DNA from: Prevotella sp.
Lineage (GTDB): Bacteria; Bacteroidota; Bacteroidia; Bacteroidales; Bacteroidaceae
Length of the DNA: 64,000 bases
Assembly (NCBI GenBank): GCA_017619375.1
Contig: JAFZSL010000056.1
Location: 1-64,000, forward strand
Direction of reading: 5' to 3'
Shown here: positions 42,380 to 50,889 of the stretch, in pieces
Numbering within the stretch: position 1 is the stretch's first letter
Layout of the letters: every line of letters begins with the position of its first letter
Notes under the pieces: generated by a model
Database searches by the model: none
What the model was told of the DNA's origin: nothing
The model's input: the letters and a program-made list of their open reading frames with translations, nothing else
Program-made: the position numbers and the translations under genes

Positions 42380-42817
42380 ATGAAAAATTTTATGTTCATC
42401 GTAGCCCTTGTAGTTTGTACTTGCATAGGTTACTGGGGTGGCCAATCCGCAGAAAACGTGTCAAATGGTAATCATTGGGCAAAAAGCAAAATCGCGAAAC
42501 AAGCAGACGGTCTCCTGGCCTACCAACACTACTATGAGTGTGCCGAGGAACTTTTGAAGGATGTCAAAATCGATGCCAAGAGCAAGATAGGAAAAGATTT
42601 CGCAGAAGCAAAGAAGGAACTTGAAGACTACTCCAACAATGTAATCATGGAATGGCCTGTGATATGCGACCAGAGAGACAAACTTTCTGATGCCATTCGC
42701 GAATTTGCCGACAATCATCCTGAATTTTCAGGCCATCGGGATCACGACATCATGGCTTATGTAGAAAATGCAGGCTTGAATCCCAACGACTTACCCTATT
42801 GGGCTTATGCCTACTGA
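42380..42817 (+). CDS. Small exported or membrane-anchored hypothetical protein
   Basis: 145 residues. An N-terminal hydrophobic segment (FMFIVALVVCTCIGYWGG) acts as a signal peptide or anchor; there is no clear lipobox. The rest is charged and probably helical, with a Lys-rich middle (DVKIDAKSKIGKDFAEAKKE) and an acidic end. I do not recognise the family. A hairpin terminator follows 20 nt after the stop. Confidence 0.7.
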   Translation: MKNFMFIVALVVCTCIGYWGGQSAENVSNGNHWAKSKIAKQADGLLAYQHYYECAEELLKDVKIDAKSKIGKDFAEAKKELEDYSNNVIMEWPVICDQRDKLSDAIREFADNHPEFSGHRDHDIMAYVENAGLNPNDLPYWAYAY

Positions 42818-42836
42818 TAACGACATCACGTTTGGG

Positions 42837-42874
42837 ATGGTTTGGGAATGCCGACGAGGCATTTCCCAAACCAT
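42837..42874 (+). terminator. Hairpin terminator
   Basis: ATGGTTTGGGAATGCC (42837-42852) pairs with 42858-42874 with one bulged T. It lies between convergent genes. Confidence 0.75.
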
Positions 42875-42943
42875 TTATCATCAGGTGGACAAATTGGTGC
42901 AAGGCATACTCCTTGACATTCCCCTATGGTAGCAGCCAATCCA

Positions 42944-43405
42944 CTACAAGAGCAGTGAGATGATGACGGGCGGTATAGGCCCGTCGGTGGTATAGGTGAT
43001 GTTTCCCACATAGGTGGTGTTGCCATTGAACACATGCTTTCCATCCCACGTGCAAAGGATTTCACCAACGTAGGTGGTGTTGCCGCGAAACATGTTCTTG
43101 CCGTTCCACGTGTAGAGGATGTTGCCCACATAGGTGGTGTTGCCCTGATAGATGCATTTGCCGTCCCAGGTGTAGAGGATGTTGCCCACATAGGTGCTGT
43201 TGCCTTGATAGAGATGTTTACCATCCCATGTATAAAGGATGTTGCCCACATAGGTGCTGTTGCCCTGGTAGAGATGTTTACCGTCCCATGTATAGACCAC
43301 GTTCCCCACATAGGTGCTGTTGCCACGGTATATCTTGATGGCGTTTGCTGCGTTGACTGTTGCGATAATAGCCAGCATTGCAAGAATAAAGGAAAGTCTT
43401 TTCAT
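42944..43405 (-). CDS. Secreted protein of tandem 20-residue repeats
   Basis: 153 residues from ATG 43405 (MKRLSFILAMLAIIATVNA is the signal peptide). The rest is about six copies of a 20-residue unit of the form IYxGNSTYVGNxxYTWDGKH, each encoded by exactly 60 bp, ending in a short hydrophobic tail. The Gly, Asn, Tyr and Trp spacing suggests a beta-hairpin or beta-solenoid repeat, perhaps carbohydrate- or surface-binding. Because the repeat length is a multiple of three and lacks stops, other frames across it are open too; this frame was chosen for its signal peptide and conserved repeat. Confidence 0.82.
   Translation of the reverse strand: MKRLSFILAMLAIIATVNAANAIKIYRGNSTYVGNVVYTWDGKHLYQGNSTYVGNILYTWDGKHLYQGNSTYVGNILYTWDGKCIYQGNTTYVGNILYTWNGKNMFRGNTTYVGEILCTWDGKHVFNGNTTYVGNITYTTDGPIPPVIISLLL
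42980..43335 (-). repeat. 60-bp tandem repeat (about 6 units) inside the repeat-protein gene
   Basis: Units are in exact 60-bp register; the core CCCACATAGGTGSTGTTGCC recurs at each step. Units at the gene's 5' end (43141-43320) are the most alike, and those at the 3' end have diverged, as expected from duplication followed by drift. Confidence 0.9.
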
Positions 43406-43475
43406 GATCATGATTCAAAATATGAGAAATTGATTTTACAAAGGTGTGTATCTTGTTGGATTTATCATTTTGTTG

Positions 43476-43483
43476 CAAATATA
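43476..43483 (-). promoter_or_regulatory. -7 box of the repeat-protein gene
   Basis: TATATTTG on the minus strand about 70 nt before the start codon; no properly spaced -33. Confidence 0.4.
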
Positions 43484-43586
43484 ATAAAAAAACAAAGATT
43501 TAGGTCACTTCCGCCACAAAAAAGTCTGTTGCATTCATTTCAATCTATAATTCATCTATTTCTATCTTACCTTGAAGAATACTCAA

Positions 43587-44411
43587 ATGGAAAGGAAATT
43601 GTTTTGTGAAATTTGTCCCTTCTTCTATCGCTTGTCGGTGGAGAAGGGTATCATCAAGCGTCATCTGAAAGACTTTTTCAGCAATACCCTTTTTGCACGA
43701 GAACGGACAGAGACCTCTTTGCCCGTCCTGGTCTTTCAGCACAAATCTCTCATTCGCCGGAGACTCGGCAATGTCGACATGCAATTGCAGGAAAACAAAG
43801 CCACCAACCTTGCTCTGGCTGTTGACCGTATCGACGGCGTAATCATTCGTCAAGGAGAGACATTCTCCATATGGAAACTTATCGGAAGAACCACTGAGCA
43901 AAAAGGCTACAAAGAGGGGCTGACCATAGCAAAAGGTCAGCCGTCAAAAGGTATCGGTGGTGGATTGTGCCAACTATCGAACCTGATTCATTGGATGGTG
44001 CTGCACAGCGAACTTACCATCGTGGAACATCATCATCACGACGGCCTGGACCTCTTTCCCGACAATGGTCGCAAGGTGCCTTTCGGCACAGGAAGCAGCA
44101 TATCTTACAACTATCTCGATTACCGAGTAAAGAACGAGACCACCAACACCTATCAATTCAGGCTTTGGGTGGATGGCGAATATCTGTATGGGGAACTTCG
44201 TGCCAAAGACCCCCAGGCTCACACTTTCCACATCCATGTAGAGGACGAATATTTCACACGTGAAGGCGATGCCGTCTATCGAAATGGCTTGGTCTACCGC
44301 GACACCTTCGACCGTGTCACCGGCACTCAAGTGGATAGTCAACTCATCCGTACCAATCATGCAAAAGTCATGTATGATTGTCCTCCCTCCATCACCATCC
44401 AAGAGCAATGA
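43587..44411 (+). CDS. VanW family protein
   Basis: 274 residues from ATG 43587 (a TTG at 43572 is an alternative). The VanW core is visible: GETFSIWKLIGRTTEQKGYK, GIGGGLCQLSNLIHWMVLHS, and HHHHDGLDLFPDNGRKVPFG. It lacks a signal peptide. VanW was named from a vancomycin-resistance cluster but its activity is not known; no other resistance genes are nearby, so it should not be read as a resistance determinant. Confidence 0.87.
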   Translation: MERKLFCEICPFFYRLSVEKGIIKRHLKDFFSNTLFARERTETSLPVLVFQHKSLIRRRLGNVDMQLQENKATNLALAVDRIDGVIIRQGETFSIWKLIGRTTEQKGYKEGLTIAKGQPSKGIGGGLCQLSNLIHWMVLHSELTIVEHHHHDGLDLFPDNGRKVPFGTGSSISYNYLDYRVKNETTNTYQFRLWVDGEYLYGELRAKDPQAHTFHIHVEDEYFTREGDAVYRNGLVYRDTFDRVTGTQVDSQLIRTNHAKVMYDCPPSITIQEQ

Positions 44412-44722
44412 CTTAAGCAATCCCTCTACTATGTAACTGTTCGGCGAATAGCATGAAACACATCATCATCTAATTATTCAAAATCTTTATTCATAGACCT
44501 ACAAAACTTGGGGCAATTATATGTTCCACACCCATTTTATTAATATTTTTGATTAATTCTTGGACAAGCCAAGCGAGAAAGTCGAACGTGTGTTGAAAAT
44601 ATTCGCTGAAGAGTTACACAATTTCCTTCATTCCTTAAAAAATCAAAATTTTATCTATATAATAAGGTATATCCATAAAGTTTTGCGTACTTTTGCGGCT
44701 CGAATAACATCTAAAGACAGAC
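44412..44722. other. Intergenic region before topA
   Basis: 44515-44640 resembles 27935-28045 (shared TGTTCCAYAYCCATTTT, ATTTTTGAT and TATTCGCTGAA blocks). A -7 box TACTTTTG (44688-44695) precedes topA by 27 nt. No gene is seen. Confidence 0.5.
44688..44695 (+). promoter_or_regulatory. -7 box of topA
   Basis: TACTTTTG, 27 nt before the topA ATG. No -33 TTTG is found at the expected distance. Confidence 0.5.
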
Positions 44723-47050
44723 ATGCAAGAGAATTTAGTGATAGTAGAGAGCCCTGCCAAGGCCAAAACGATAGAGAGATTTCTTGGCAAGGACTACAAG
44801 GTGATGTCAAGTTATGGACACATCCGCGATTTGAAGAAAAAAGAAATCAGCATCGACCTCGACACCCTCGAGCCTGATTACGAAATCCCCGAAGAGAAGA
44901 AAAAACTTGTGAGCGAGTTGCGCAGCAATGCAAAGAAAGCCAAGAAGGTGTGGCTCGCATCCGATGAGGACCGTGAAGGAGAAGCCATCTCCTGGCACCT
45001 ATGCGAAGTGCTCGGCCTCGACGAGGAGAAGACCAACCGCATCGTGTTCCACGAAATCACCAAAAACGCCATCCTTCAAGCCATAGAGCATCCCCGCCAT
45101 ATCGACATGAACCTGGTGAACGCCCAGCAGGCACGCCGCGTGCTCGACCGCCTTGTGGGCTTCCGCCTTTCCCCCGTCCTGTGGCGCAAGGTGAAACCCG
45201 CTCTCTCCGCCGGACGCGTGCAGAGCGTCGCCGTAAGACTCATCGTGGAACGCGAGCGCGAGGCCCAGGCCTTCGTCAGCGAACCTTACTACCGTGTCAG
45301 CGCCATCTTCACACAGGCGACAGATGCCGGCACCCCCGTCGAGGTGAGGGCGGAATACCCCACACGCTTCAAAACCCACGAGGACGCACTCGCCTTCCTC
45401 GAGAAATGCAAGAACGCCACCTTCACCGTGGACGCCGTGAGCAAAAAACCGCTGCGTCGCACACCGGCGCCACCCTTCACCACTTCCACCCTGCAGCAAG
45501 AGGCCTCACGCAAACTCGGCTTCACCGTCTCCCAAACCATGATGGTGGCCCAGCACCTCTATGAGAACGGACAAATCACCTACATGCGTACCGACTCCGT
45601 CAACCTCTCCAGCCTCTGCATCAACGAGAGCAAGGAAGAGATCACCAAACTCTACGGCAAGGAGTACAGCAAACCCCGCAACTACAAGACAAACGCCAAG
45701 GGAGCACAAGAGGCACACGAAGCCATCCGTCCCACCTATATGAGCAACACCGAGGTGGAGGGCAACGCCCAAGAGCGACGCCTCTACGAACTCATCTGGA
45801 AGCGCACCGCCGCTTCACAGATGGCCGATGCACAGATAGAGAAGACCACCATCAACATCAAGGCGACAGGACTCGACGAATGTTTCGTGGCAACAGGAGA
45901 GGTCATCACCTTCGACGGTTTCCTCAAGGCTTACCGCGAATCGACCGACGAGGAGGATTATGAATCAAAGAACGGAACTGACGGACCTATTCACACCCTC
46001 CCGCCGCTGCAACGAGGCGACCAACTCCTCCGTTCCTCCATCACCGCCACGGAACGCTTCACCACAGGACCCACACGATACACGGAAGCAAGCCTCGTGC
46101 ACAAACTCGAGGAACTCGGCATCGGACGCCCCTCCACCTACGCCCCCACCATCAGCACCATACAACAAAGGGAATACGTGCAGAAAGGCGACAAGAAAGG
46201 GGTGGAGCGCACCTACACCATCGACACGCTGCAAGGCGACCGCATCAAGACCACCAACAAGAAAGAAGTGGTGGGCAACGAAAAGGGAAAACTCCTCCCG
46301 TCTGACATCGGCATCGTGGTCAACGACTTCCTCCTCAAATACTTCCCCGACATCATGGACTACGGCTTCACCGCCAACGTGGAGAAGCATTTCGACAAGA
46401 TAGCCGAAGGCAAAGCCAAATGGAGCACCATGATCAAGAAATTCTACAAGGAGTTCGACCCCGTCGTTGAGCGCACGATGAACATCCGTGCAGAGCACAA
46501 GGCAGGAGAGCGCGAACTGGGCGTCGACCCCAAGACCGGAAGGCCCGTCTTCGTGAAAATCGGACGTTTCGGACCCATCGTACAAATCGGTACGGCGGAA
46601 GACACCGAGAAACCTCTCTTCTCACAACTCCCCGCCAACTTGGGAATGGAGACCATCACCCTCGAAGAGGCCCTCGAACTCTTCAAACTGCCACGCACCA
46701 TCGGTGAATACGAAGGCTCACCCGTCGTCATCGGCTCCGGACGATACGGCCCATACATCATGCACGACAAGAAATACGTGTCGCTGCCGAAAACCGAAGA
46801 CCCCCTCACCGTACAACTTGACAAGGCCATCGAACTCATCGACGAAAAACGCCAGCAAGAAGCCAACAGGCACCTGCAACAGTTTGAAGAAGACCCCAAG
46901 ATGGAGGTGATGAATGGCAGGTATGGCGCATACATCTGCTACGACGGCAAAAACTACCGCATGCCCAAAGCGATGCAGAACAAGGTGGGAAAACTCACCT
47001 ACGAGGAATGCATCAATGTGGTGAACAGCGCTGCCAACAAGAAGAAATGA
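44723..47050 (+). CDS. topA: DNA topoisomerase I
   Basis: 775 residues, type IA. The N-terminal TOPRIM begins LVIVESPAKAKTIERFLG and includes the acidic DEDREGEA motif. The active-site tyrosine is about Tyr287 in GQITYMRTDSVNLS. The C-terminus carries repeats of the Toprim_Crpt kind (FGPIVQIG, GRYGPYIMHDKKY, GRYGAYICYDGKNY) and no Cys-pair zinc ribbons, unlike E. coli TopA. It relaxes negative supercoils. First gene of a run with aroK, speA and argB. Confidence 0.96.
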   Translation: MQENLVIVESPAKAKTIERFLGKDYKVMSSYGHIRDLKKKEISIDLDTLEPDYEIPEEKKKLVSELRSNAKKAKKVWLASDEDREGEAISWHLCEVLGLDEEKTNRIVFHEITKNAILQAIEHPRHIDMNLVNAQQARRVLDRLVGFRLSPVLWRKVKPALSAGRVQSVAVRLIVEREREAQAFVSEPYYRVSAIFTQATDAGTPVEVRAEYPTRFKTHEDALAFLEKCKNATFTVDAVSKKPLRRTPAPPFTTSTLQQEASRKLGFTVSQTMMVAQHLYENGQITYMRTDSVNLSSLCINESKEEITKLYGKEYSKPRNYKTNAKGAQEAHEAIRPTYMSNTEVEGNAQERRLYELIWKRTAASQMADAQIEKTTINIKATGLDECFVATGEVITFDGFLKAYRESTDEEDYESKNGTDGPIHTLPPLQRGDQLLRSSITATERFTTGPTRYTEASLVHKLEELGIGRPSTYAPTISTIQQREYVQKGDKKGVERTYTIDTLQGDRIKTTNKKEVVGNEKGKLLPSDIGIVVNDFLLKYFPDIMDYGFTANVEKHFDKIAEGKAKWSTMIKKFYKEFDPVVERTMNIRAEHKAGERELGVDPKTGRPVFVKIGRFGPIVQIGTAEDTEKPLFSQLPANLGMETITLEEALELFKLPRTIGEYEGSPVVIGSGRYGPYIMHDKKYVSLPKTEDPLTVQLDKAIELIDEKRQQEANRHLQQFEEDPKMEVMNGRYGAYICYDGKNYRMPKAMQNKVGKLTYEECINVVNSAANKKK

Positions 47051-47054
47051 CCCC

Positions 47055-47582
47055 ATGGTGAGAATCATCATCATCGGATACATGGGCGCCGGAAAGACCA
47101 CCGTGGGAAAAGCGCTCGCCAAGGAACTTGGCATCCCCTTCTACGACCTCGACTGGTATATCGAAAGCCGGAGAAGAAAGACAGTGCCTCAAATCTTCGC
47201 CGAAGGAGGCGAAGAGCATTTCCGCAAAATCGAGCACGCCATGCTGCATGAAGTGGCAGAGTTCGAGGATGTCATCATCAGTTGCGGAGGCGGCACACCC
47301 TGCTTCTTCGACAATATGGAATACCTCAACCAGCAAGGAGAGACCATCTACCTCAAGGCCACCCCGGAAGTGCTCTACAAACACCTGAAAATGGGGAAGA
47401 CCGTCAGGCCGCTGCTGAAGGACAAGTCGCCGGAAGAGATGATGCTTTTCATCAAGAACCAACTCGAGCAACGCGAACCCTTCTACCAATCGGCAAGGCA
47501 TACGCTCGACGTCAACCTCCTCGACAACTACGAGAAAATCAAAATCTCCGTCGCCAGCATCAGAAAAATGCTTGGCATCTGA
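47055..47582 (+). CDS. aroK: Shikimate kinase
   Basis: 175 residues, standard size. Walker A GYMGAGKTTVGKAL is at residues 8-21; the shikimate-binding Asp is in YDLDWYIE and the GGG motif is in ISCGGGTPCF. It phosphorylates shikimate in aromatic amino-acid synthesis. It begins 4 nt after the topA stop. Confidence 0.95.
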   Translation: MVRIIIIGYMGAGKTTVGKALAKELGIPFYDLDWYIESRRRKTVPQIFAEGGEEHFRKIEHAMLHEVAEFEDVIISCGGGTPCFFDNMEYLNQQGETIYLKATPEVLYKHLKMGKTVRPLLKDKSPEEMMLFIKNQLEQREPFYQSARHTLDVNLLDNYEKIKISVASIRKMLGI

Positions 47583-47605
47583 ACCACCCCTTACATCCCA
47601 CCACA

Positions 47606-49498
47606 ATGAAAAAATGGACCATCGAAGACTCCAAGGAGCTTTACAACATCAATGGATGGGGCACATCCTATTTCGGAGTCAACAACCAAGGCAACGTCTA
47701 TGTGTCGCCATGCAAGGACGAGACACAAATCGACCTGCGTGAGGTCATGGACGAACTCGCACTTCGCAATGTCACGCCTCCCGTCTTGCTACGATTCCCC
47801 GACATCCTCGACAACAGGATTGAGAAAACCGCCAGTTGCTTCAAAAAGGCAGCAGAGGAATACGACTACAAGGGCGAGAACTTCATCATATATCCCATCA
47901 AGGTCAACCAGATGCAACCCGTCGTGGAGGAAATCATCTCCCATGGCAAGAAATTCAACCTCGGACTGGAGGCCGGTTCGAAACCGGAACTCCATGCCGT
48001 CATCGCCGTGCAGTGCCAGAGCGACTCCCTCATCATCTGCAATGGATACAAGGACCAAAATTACATCGAACTCGCACTCCTCGCCCAAAAGATGGGGAAA
48101 CGCATCTTCATCGTCGTAGAGAAACTCAACGAACTGGACATCATTGCCAAGGCGGCCAAGAAACTCAATGTCAAACCCAACCTGGGCATACGCATCAAAC
48201 TGGCCACCTCCGGCTCGGGAAAATGGGAGGAGAGCGGAGGCGACGCCAGCAAGTTCGGACTCACCAGCAGCGAACTGCTCGAAGCCCTCGAACTGCTCGA
48301 CAAGAAAAACATGCGCGACTGCCTCAGGCTCATCCATTTCCACATCGGTTCGCAAATCACAAAAATCCGACGCATACAAGCCGCGCTAAGGGAAGCGTCG
48401 CAATTCTACGTGCAACTGCACAAGATGGGCTACAACGTCGACTTCGTGGACTGTGGCGGCGGACTGGGCGTCGACTACGATGGAACGCGCTCGCCCAGCA
48501 GCGAGAGTTCGGTCAACTACTCCATACAGGAATATGTCAACGACTGCATCTACACTTTCGTGGAGGCATCGAACCAAAACGGCATACAGCATCCCAACCT
48601 CATCACGGAAAGCGGAAGGTCGCTCTCGGCACACCACTCCGTGCTCGTCATCGACGTCCTTGAGACCGCATCGCTGCCTGAGATGGACGAGGAATTCGAA
48701 CCTGCAGAGGACGCCCACCGCCTGGTGAAGGACCTCTACGAGATATGGGACAACCTCAACCCACGCACCATGCTCGAGGACTGGCATGACGCAGAGCAAA
48801 TACGCGAGGAGGCCCTCGACCTCTTCAACCATGGCATCATCGACCTCAAGGCACGCGCCGAGGTGGAAAGCATGTACTGGAGCGTATCGCATGAAATCAA
48901 CATCCTCACCAAGCATCTCAAACACGTGCCAGAAGAACTGAGAGTGCTCGACAAGTTGCTGGCTGACAAATATTTCTGCAACTTCTCCCTCTTCCAGTCG
49001 CTGCCCGACTCATGGGCCATCGACCAACTCTTCCCCATCATGCCCATACAACGCCTCAACGAGAGGCCCACGCGAAGCGCCACGCTGCAGGACATCACTT
49101 GCGACAGCGATGGCAAAATCGCCAACTTCGTCACCAACCGCCATATCTCACACATCCTCCCCGTGCACCCGCTGAAGAAGAACGAGCCCTATTACCTCGG
49201 TGTGTTCCTCGTAGGGGCATACCAGGAAATCCTCGGCGACATGCACAACCTCTTCGGCGACACCAACGCCGTGCACATCTCAGTGAAAGACCACACCTAC
49301 AGCATCGACCAAATCATCGATGGCGAGACAGTGGAGGACGTGCTGGCTTACGTGCAGTACAACCCCAAGAAACTGGTGCGCCAACTCGAGATATGGGTGA
49401 CCAAAAGTGTGAAACAAGGGAAAATCTCGCTCGAAGAGGGCAAGGAATTCCTGTCAAACTATCGTTCCGGACTCTATGGATACACCTATCTTGAATAG
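47606..49498 (+). CDS. speA: Biosynthetic arginine decarboxylase
   Basis: 630 residues, typical for SpeA. The PLP lysine is Lys99 in IIYPIKVNQMQPVVEE. Other blocks are GLEAGSKPELHAVIA, LIHFHIGSQITKIRRI, VDCGGGLGVDYDGTRS and, at the C-terminus, the second-subunit motif of the fold. It converts arginine to agmatine for polyamine synthesis. ATG 47606 follows aroK by 23 nt. Its 3' end overlaps argB by 23 nt. Confidence 0.95.
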   Translation: MKKWTIEDSKELYNINGWGTSYFGVNNQGNVYVSPCKDETQIDLREVMDELALRNVTPPVLLRFPDILDNRIEKTASCFKKAAEEYDYKGENFIIYPIKVNQMQPVVEEIISHGKKFNLGLEAGSKPELHAVIAVQCQSDSLIICNGYKDQNYIELALLAQKMGKRIFIVVEKLNELDIIAKAAKKLNVKPNLGIRIKLATSGSGKWEESGGDASKFGLTSSELLEALELLDKKNMRDCLRLIHFHIGSQITKIRRIQAALREASQFYVQLHKMGYNVDFVDCGGGLGVDYDGTRSPSSESSVNYSIQEYVNDCIYTFVEASNQNGIQHPNLITESGRSLSAHHSVLVIDVLETASLPEMDEEFEPAEDAHRLVKDLYEIWDNLNPRTMLEDWHDAEQIREEALDLFNHGIIDLKARAEVESMYWSVSHEINILTKHLKHVPEELRVLDKLLADKYFCNFSLFQSLPDSWAIDQLFPIMPIQRLNERPTRSATLQDITCDSDGKIANFVTNRHISHILPVHPLKKNEPYYLGVFLVGAYQEILGDMHNLFGDTNAVHISVKDHTYSIDQIIDGETVEDVLAYVQYNPKKLVRQLEIWVTKSVKQGKISLEEGKEFLSNYRSGLYGYTYLE

Positions 49499-50297
49499 CG
49501 CGCGCGAAGCCTGCTTCGTGGTGAAGGTGGGAGGCGCCGTGGTGGAGGACGAGGCACAACTCAACCTCCTGCTGCAACATTTCTCTGCCATTCCGGGTAA
49601 GAAAGTACTCGTCCACGGGGGAGGCAGGAAGGCCACCAAGATGGCCGCCGCCCTGGGTTTGGAAAGCAAGATGGTGAACGGCAGGCGCATCACCGACGCG
49701 CAAACGCTTGAAGTGGTCACCATGGTGTATGGCGGCCTAGTGAACAAGAACCTGGTGGCCAGGCTGCAAGCCTGCGGCGTGAACGCGCTGGGTCTCACCG
49801 GAGCCGACATCAACGTCATCAGAAGCCACAAGCGTCCTGTCAAGGACGGCATAGACTTCGGGTTCGTGGGCAACGTGGAGCAAGTGGACGGAGAAGCCCT
49901 CGCCACACTCATCGACAACGGCATCACGCCGGTCATGGCACCACTCACCCACGACGGGAACGGCCACATGCTCAACACCAACGCCGATACCATAGCGTCG
50001 GAAACGGCAAAGGCGCTCGCCCCTTTCTATGACGTCACCCTCATCTTCTCCTTCGAGAAAAAAGGCGTGCTGTCCAACCCCGACGACGACGACAGCGTCA
50101 TCCCCGTCATCACCAAGAAAGACTTCGAGCGTTACAAAGCCGACGGCACCATCTCAGGAGGAATGCTGCCAAAGATAGAAAACGCCCTGCAAGCCGTCGG
50201 CGCCGGTGTGACACGCGTCATCATCACTCTCGCCACCGCCATCGACGGAAAACACGGCACGGAGATCAAATCATCTAATAATTCACACTTTTCATGA
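49476..50297 (+). CDS. argB: N-acetyl/N-succinylglutamate kinase
   Basis: 273 residues, amino-acid kinase fold. The N-terminal FVVKVGGAVVED and KVLVHGGGRKAT loops bind phosphate; later blocks are ALGLTGADINVI, NTNADTIASETAKAL and GTISGGMLPKIENALQAV. It phosphorylates N-acylglutamate, the second arginine step, and so completes the set argC, argD, argF' found 37-45 kb away. The start lies 23 nt inside speA, so the two are co-translated. With a succinyl-type transcarbamylase, its natural substrate is probably N-succinylglutamate. Confidence 0.93.
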   Translation: MDTPILNSAREACFVVKVGGAVVEDEAQLNLLLQHFSAIPGKKVLVHGGGRKATKMAAALGLESKMVNGRRITDAQTLEVVTMVYGGLVNKNLVARLQACGVNALGLTGADINVIRSHKRPVKDGIDFGFVGNVEQVDGEALATLIDNGITPVMAPLTHDGNGHMLNTNADTIASETAKALAPFYDVTLIFSFEKKGVLSNPDDDDSVIPVITKKDFERYKADGTISGGMLPKIENALQAVGAGVTRVIITLATAIDGKHGTEIKSSNNSHFS

Positions 50298-50796
50298 CAA
50301 AAACAAATTCTTCATCGCCATGCTAACCATCTGCTGCAGGGGCAGGTCTTGTGCTTGACCAGCATGGCGAGAATTGAGGAATTCCACTAATAGGCAGATT
50401 GATTTCTTGGAAGCCCATGGGATTTACTCCATGCGTTGGTCTCGAAAAGTACCAAATGCGGAACTTCTCCTCGCAGATTACCATGACTGCCATCAAAGCC
50501 ATGCTGTACAATCTTCTCTTCACCGTCAGACGTTTATCTAATTACGAAACCATTGGCGGCCTCTTCAATGATGCTGTCTAAAACAGTGTTGAACTTACTC
50601 CCACAGAAAGAATCTGCGATATGATGCTGGACTTGTCCACAAGATAGCAGAGTGCTTCAACATCGAAGATGTACAAATCTTCGATATGCTTGTGAATCGG
50701 TCGGACAAACTCAGTCATTTCAATGAAATTTATCAATTAAAACTGACAAGTTAGGAACTTGCGGAACTTGAATTACATAATCTTTTTTCAATTTGA
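50298..50796. other. Gene-poor region with decayed coding remnant
   Basis: No intact gene is seen. A frame at 50399-50581 gives TMTAIKAMLYNLLFTVRRLS then NYETIGGLFNDA before a stop. A second frame near 50637-50753 gives HKIAECFNIEDVQIFDMLVN followed by RSDKLSHFNEIYQLKLTS and a stop, which looks like the end of a helix-turn-helix or similar protein. The two probably derive from one or two broken genes; no insertion-sequence ends are visible. Confidence 0.35.
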
Positions 50797-50828
50797 ATTG
50801 GTGAATTTTGATTTTTTGCTTATCTTTG
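50797..50828 (+). promoter_or_regulatory. Promoter of the Ig-like/FISUMP protein gene
   Basis: -7 TATCTTTG (50821-50828); a 3-of-4 -33 match ATTG (50797-50800) with a 20-bp spacer. Confidence 0.6.
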
Positions 50829-50889
50829 CGGAAGAAGGAGATTTATTATTGGAAACCAACTCAAGGAAATCTTAAAATACAGAATAAAT

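Noticed and set aside
42980-43335. CRISPR-like regular repeats
   Set aside because: The 60-bp units are contiguous with no spacers, and are coding; no cas genes are nearby.
42826-43383. Alternative 185-codon frame and a plus-strand frame across the 60-bp repeats
   Set aside because: The repeat length is a multiple of three, which keeps several frames open. Only the frame at 42944-43405 has a signal peptide and a conserved, protein-like repeat.
43587-44411. VanW as a vancomycin-resistance gene
   Set aside because: VanW alone does not give resistance, and no ligase, dehydrogenase or two-component genes of a van cluster are present.
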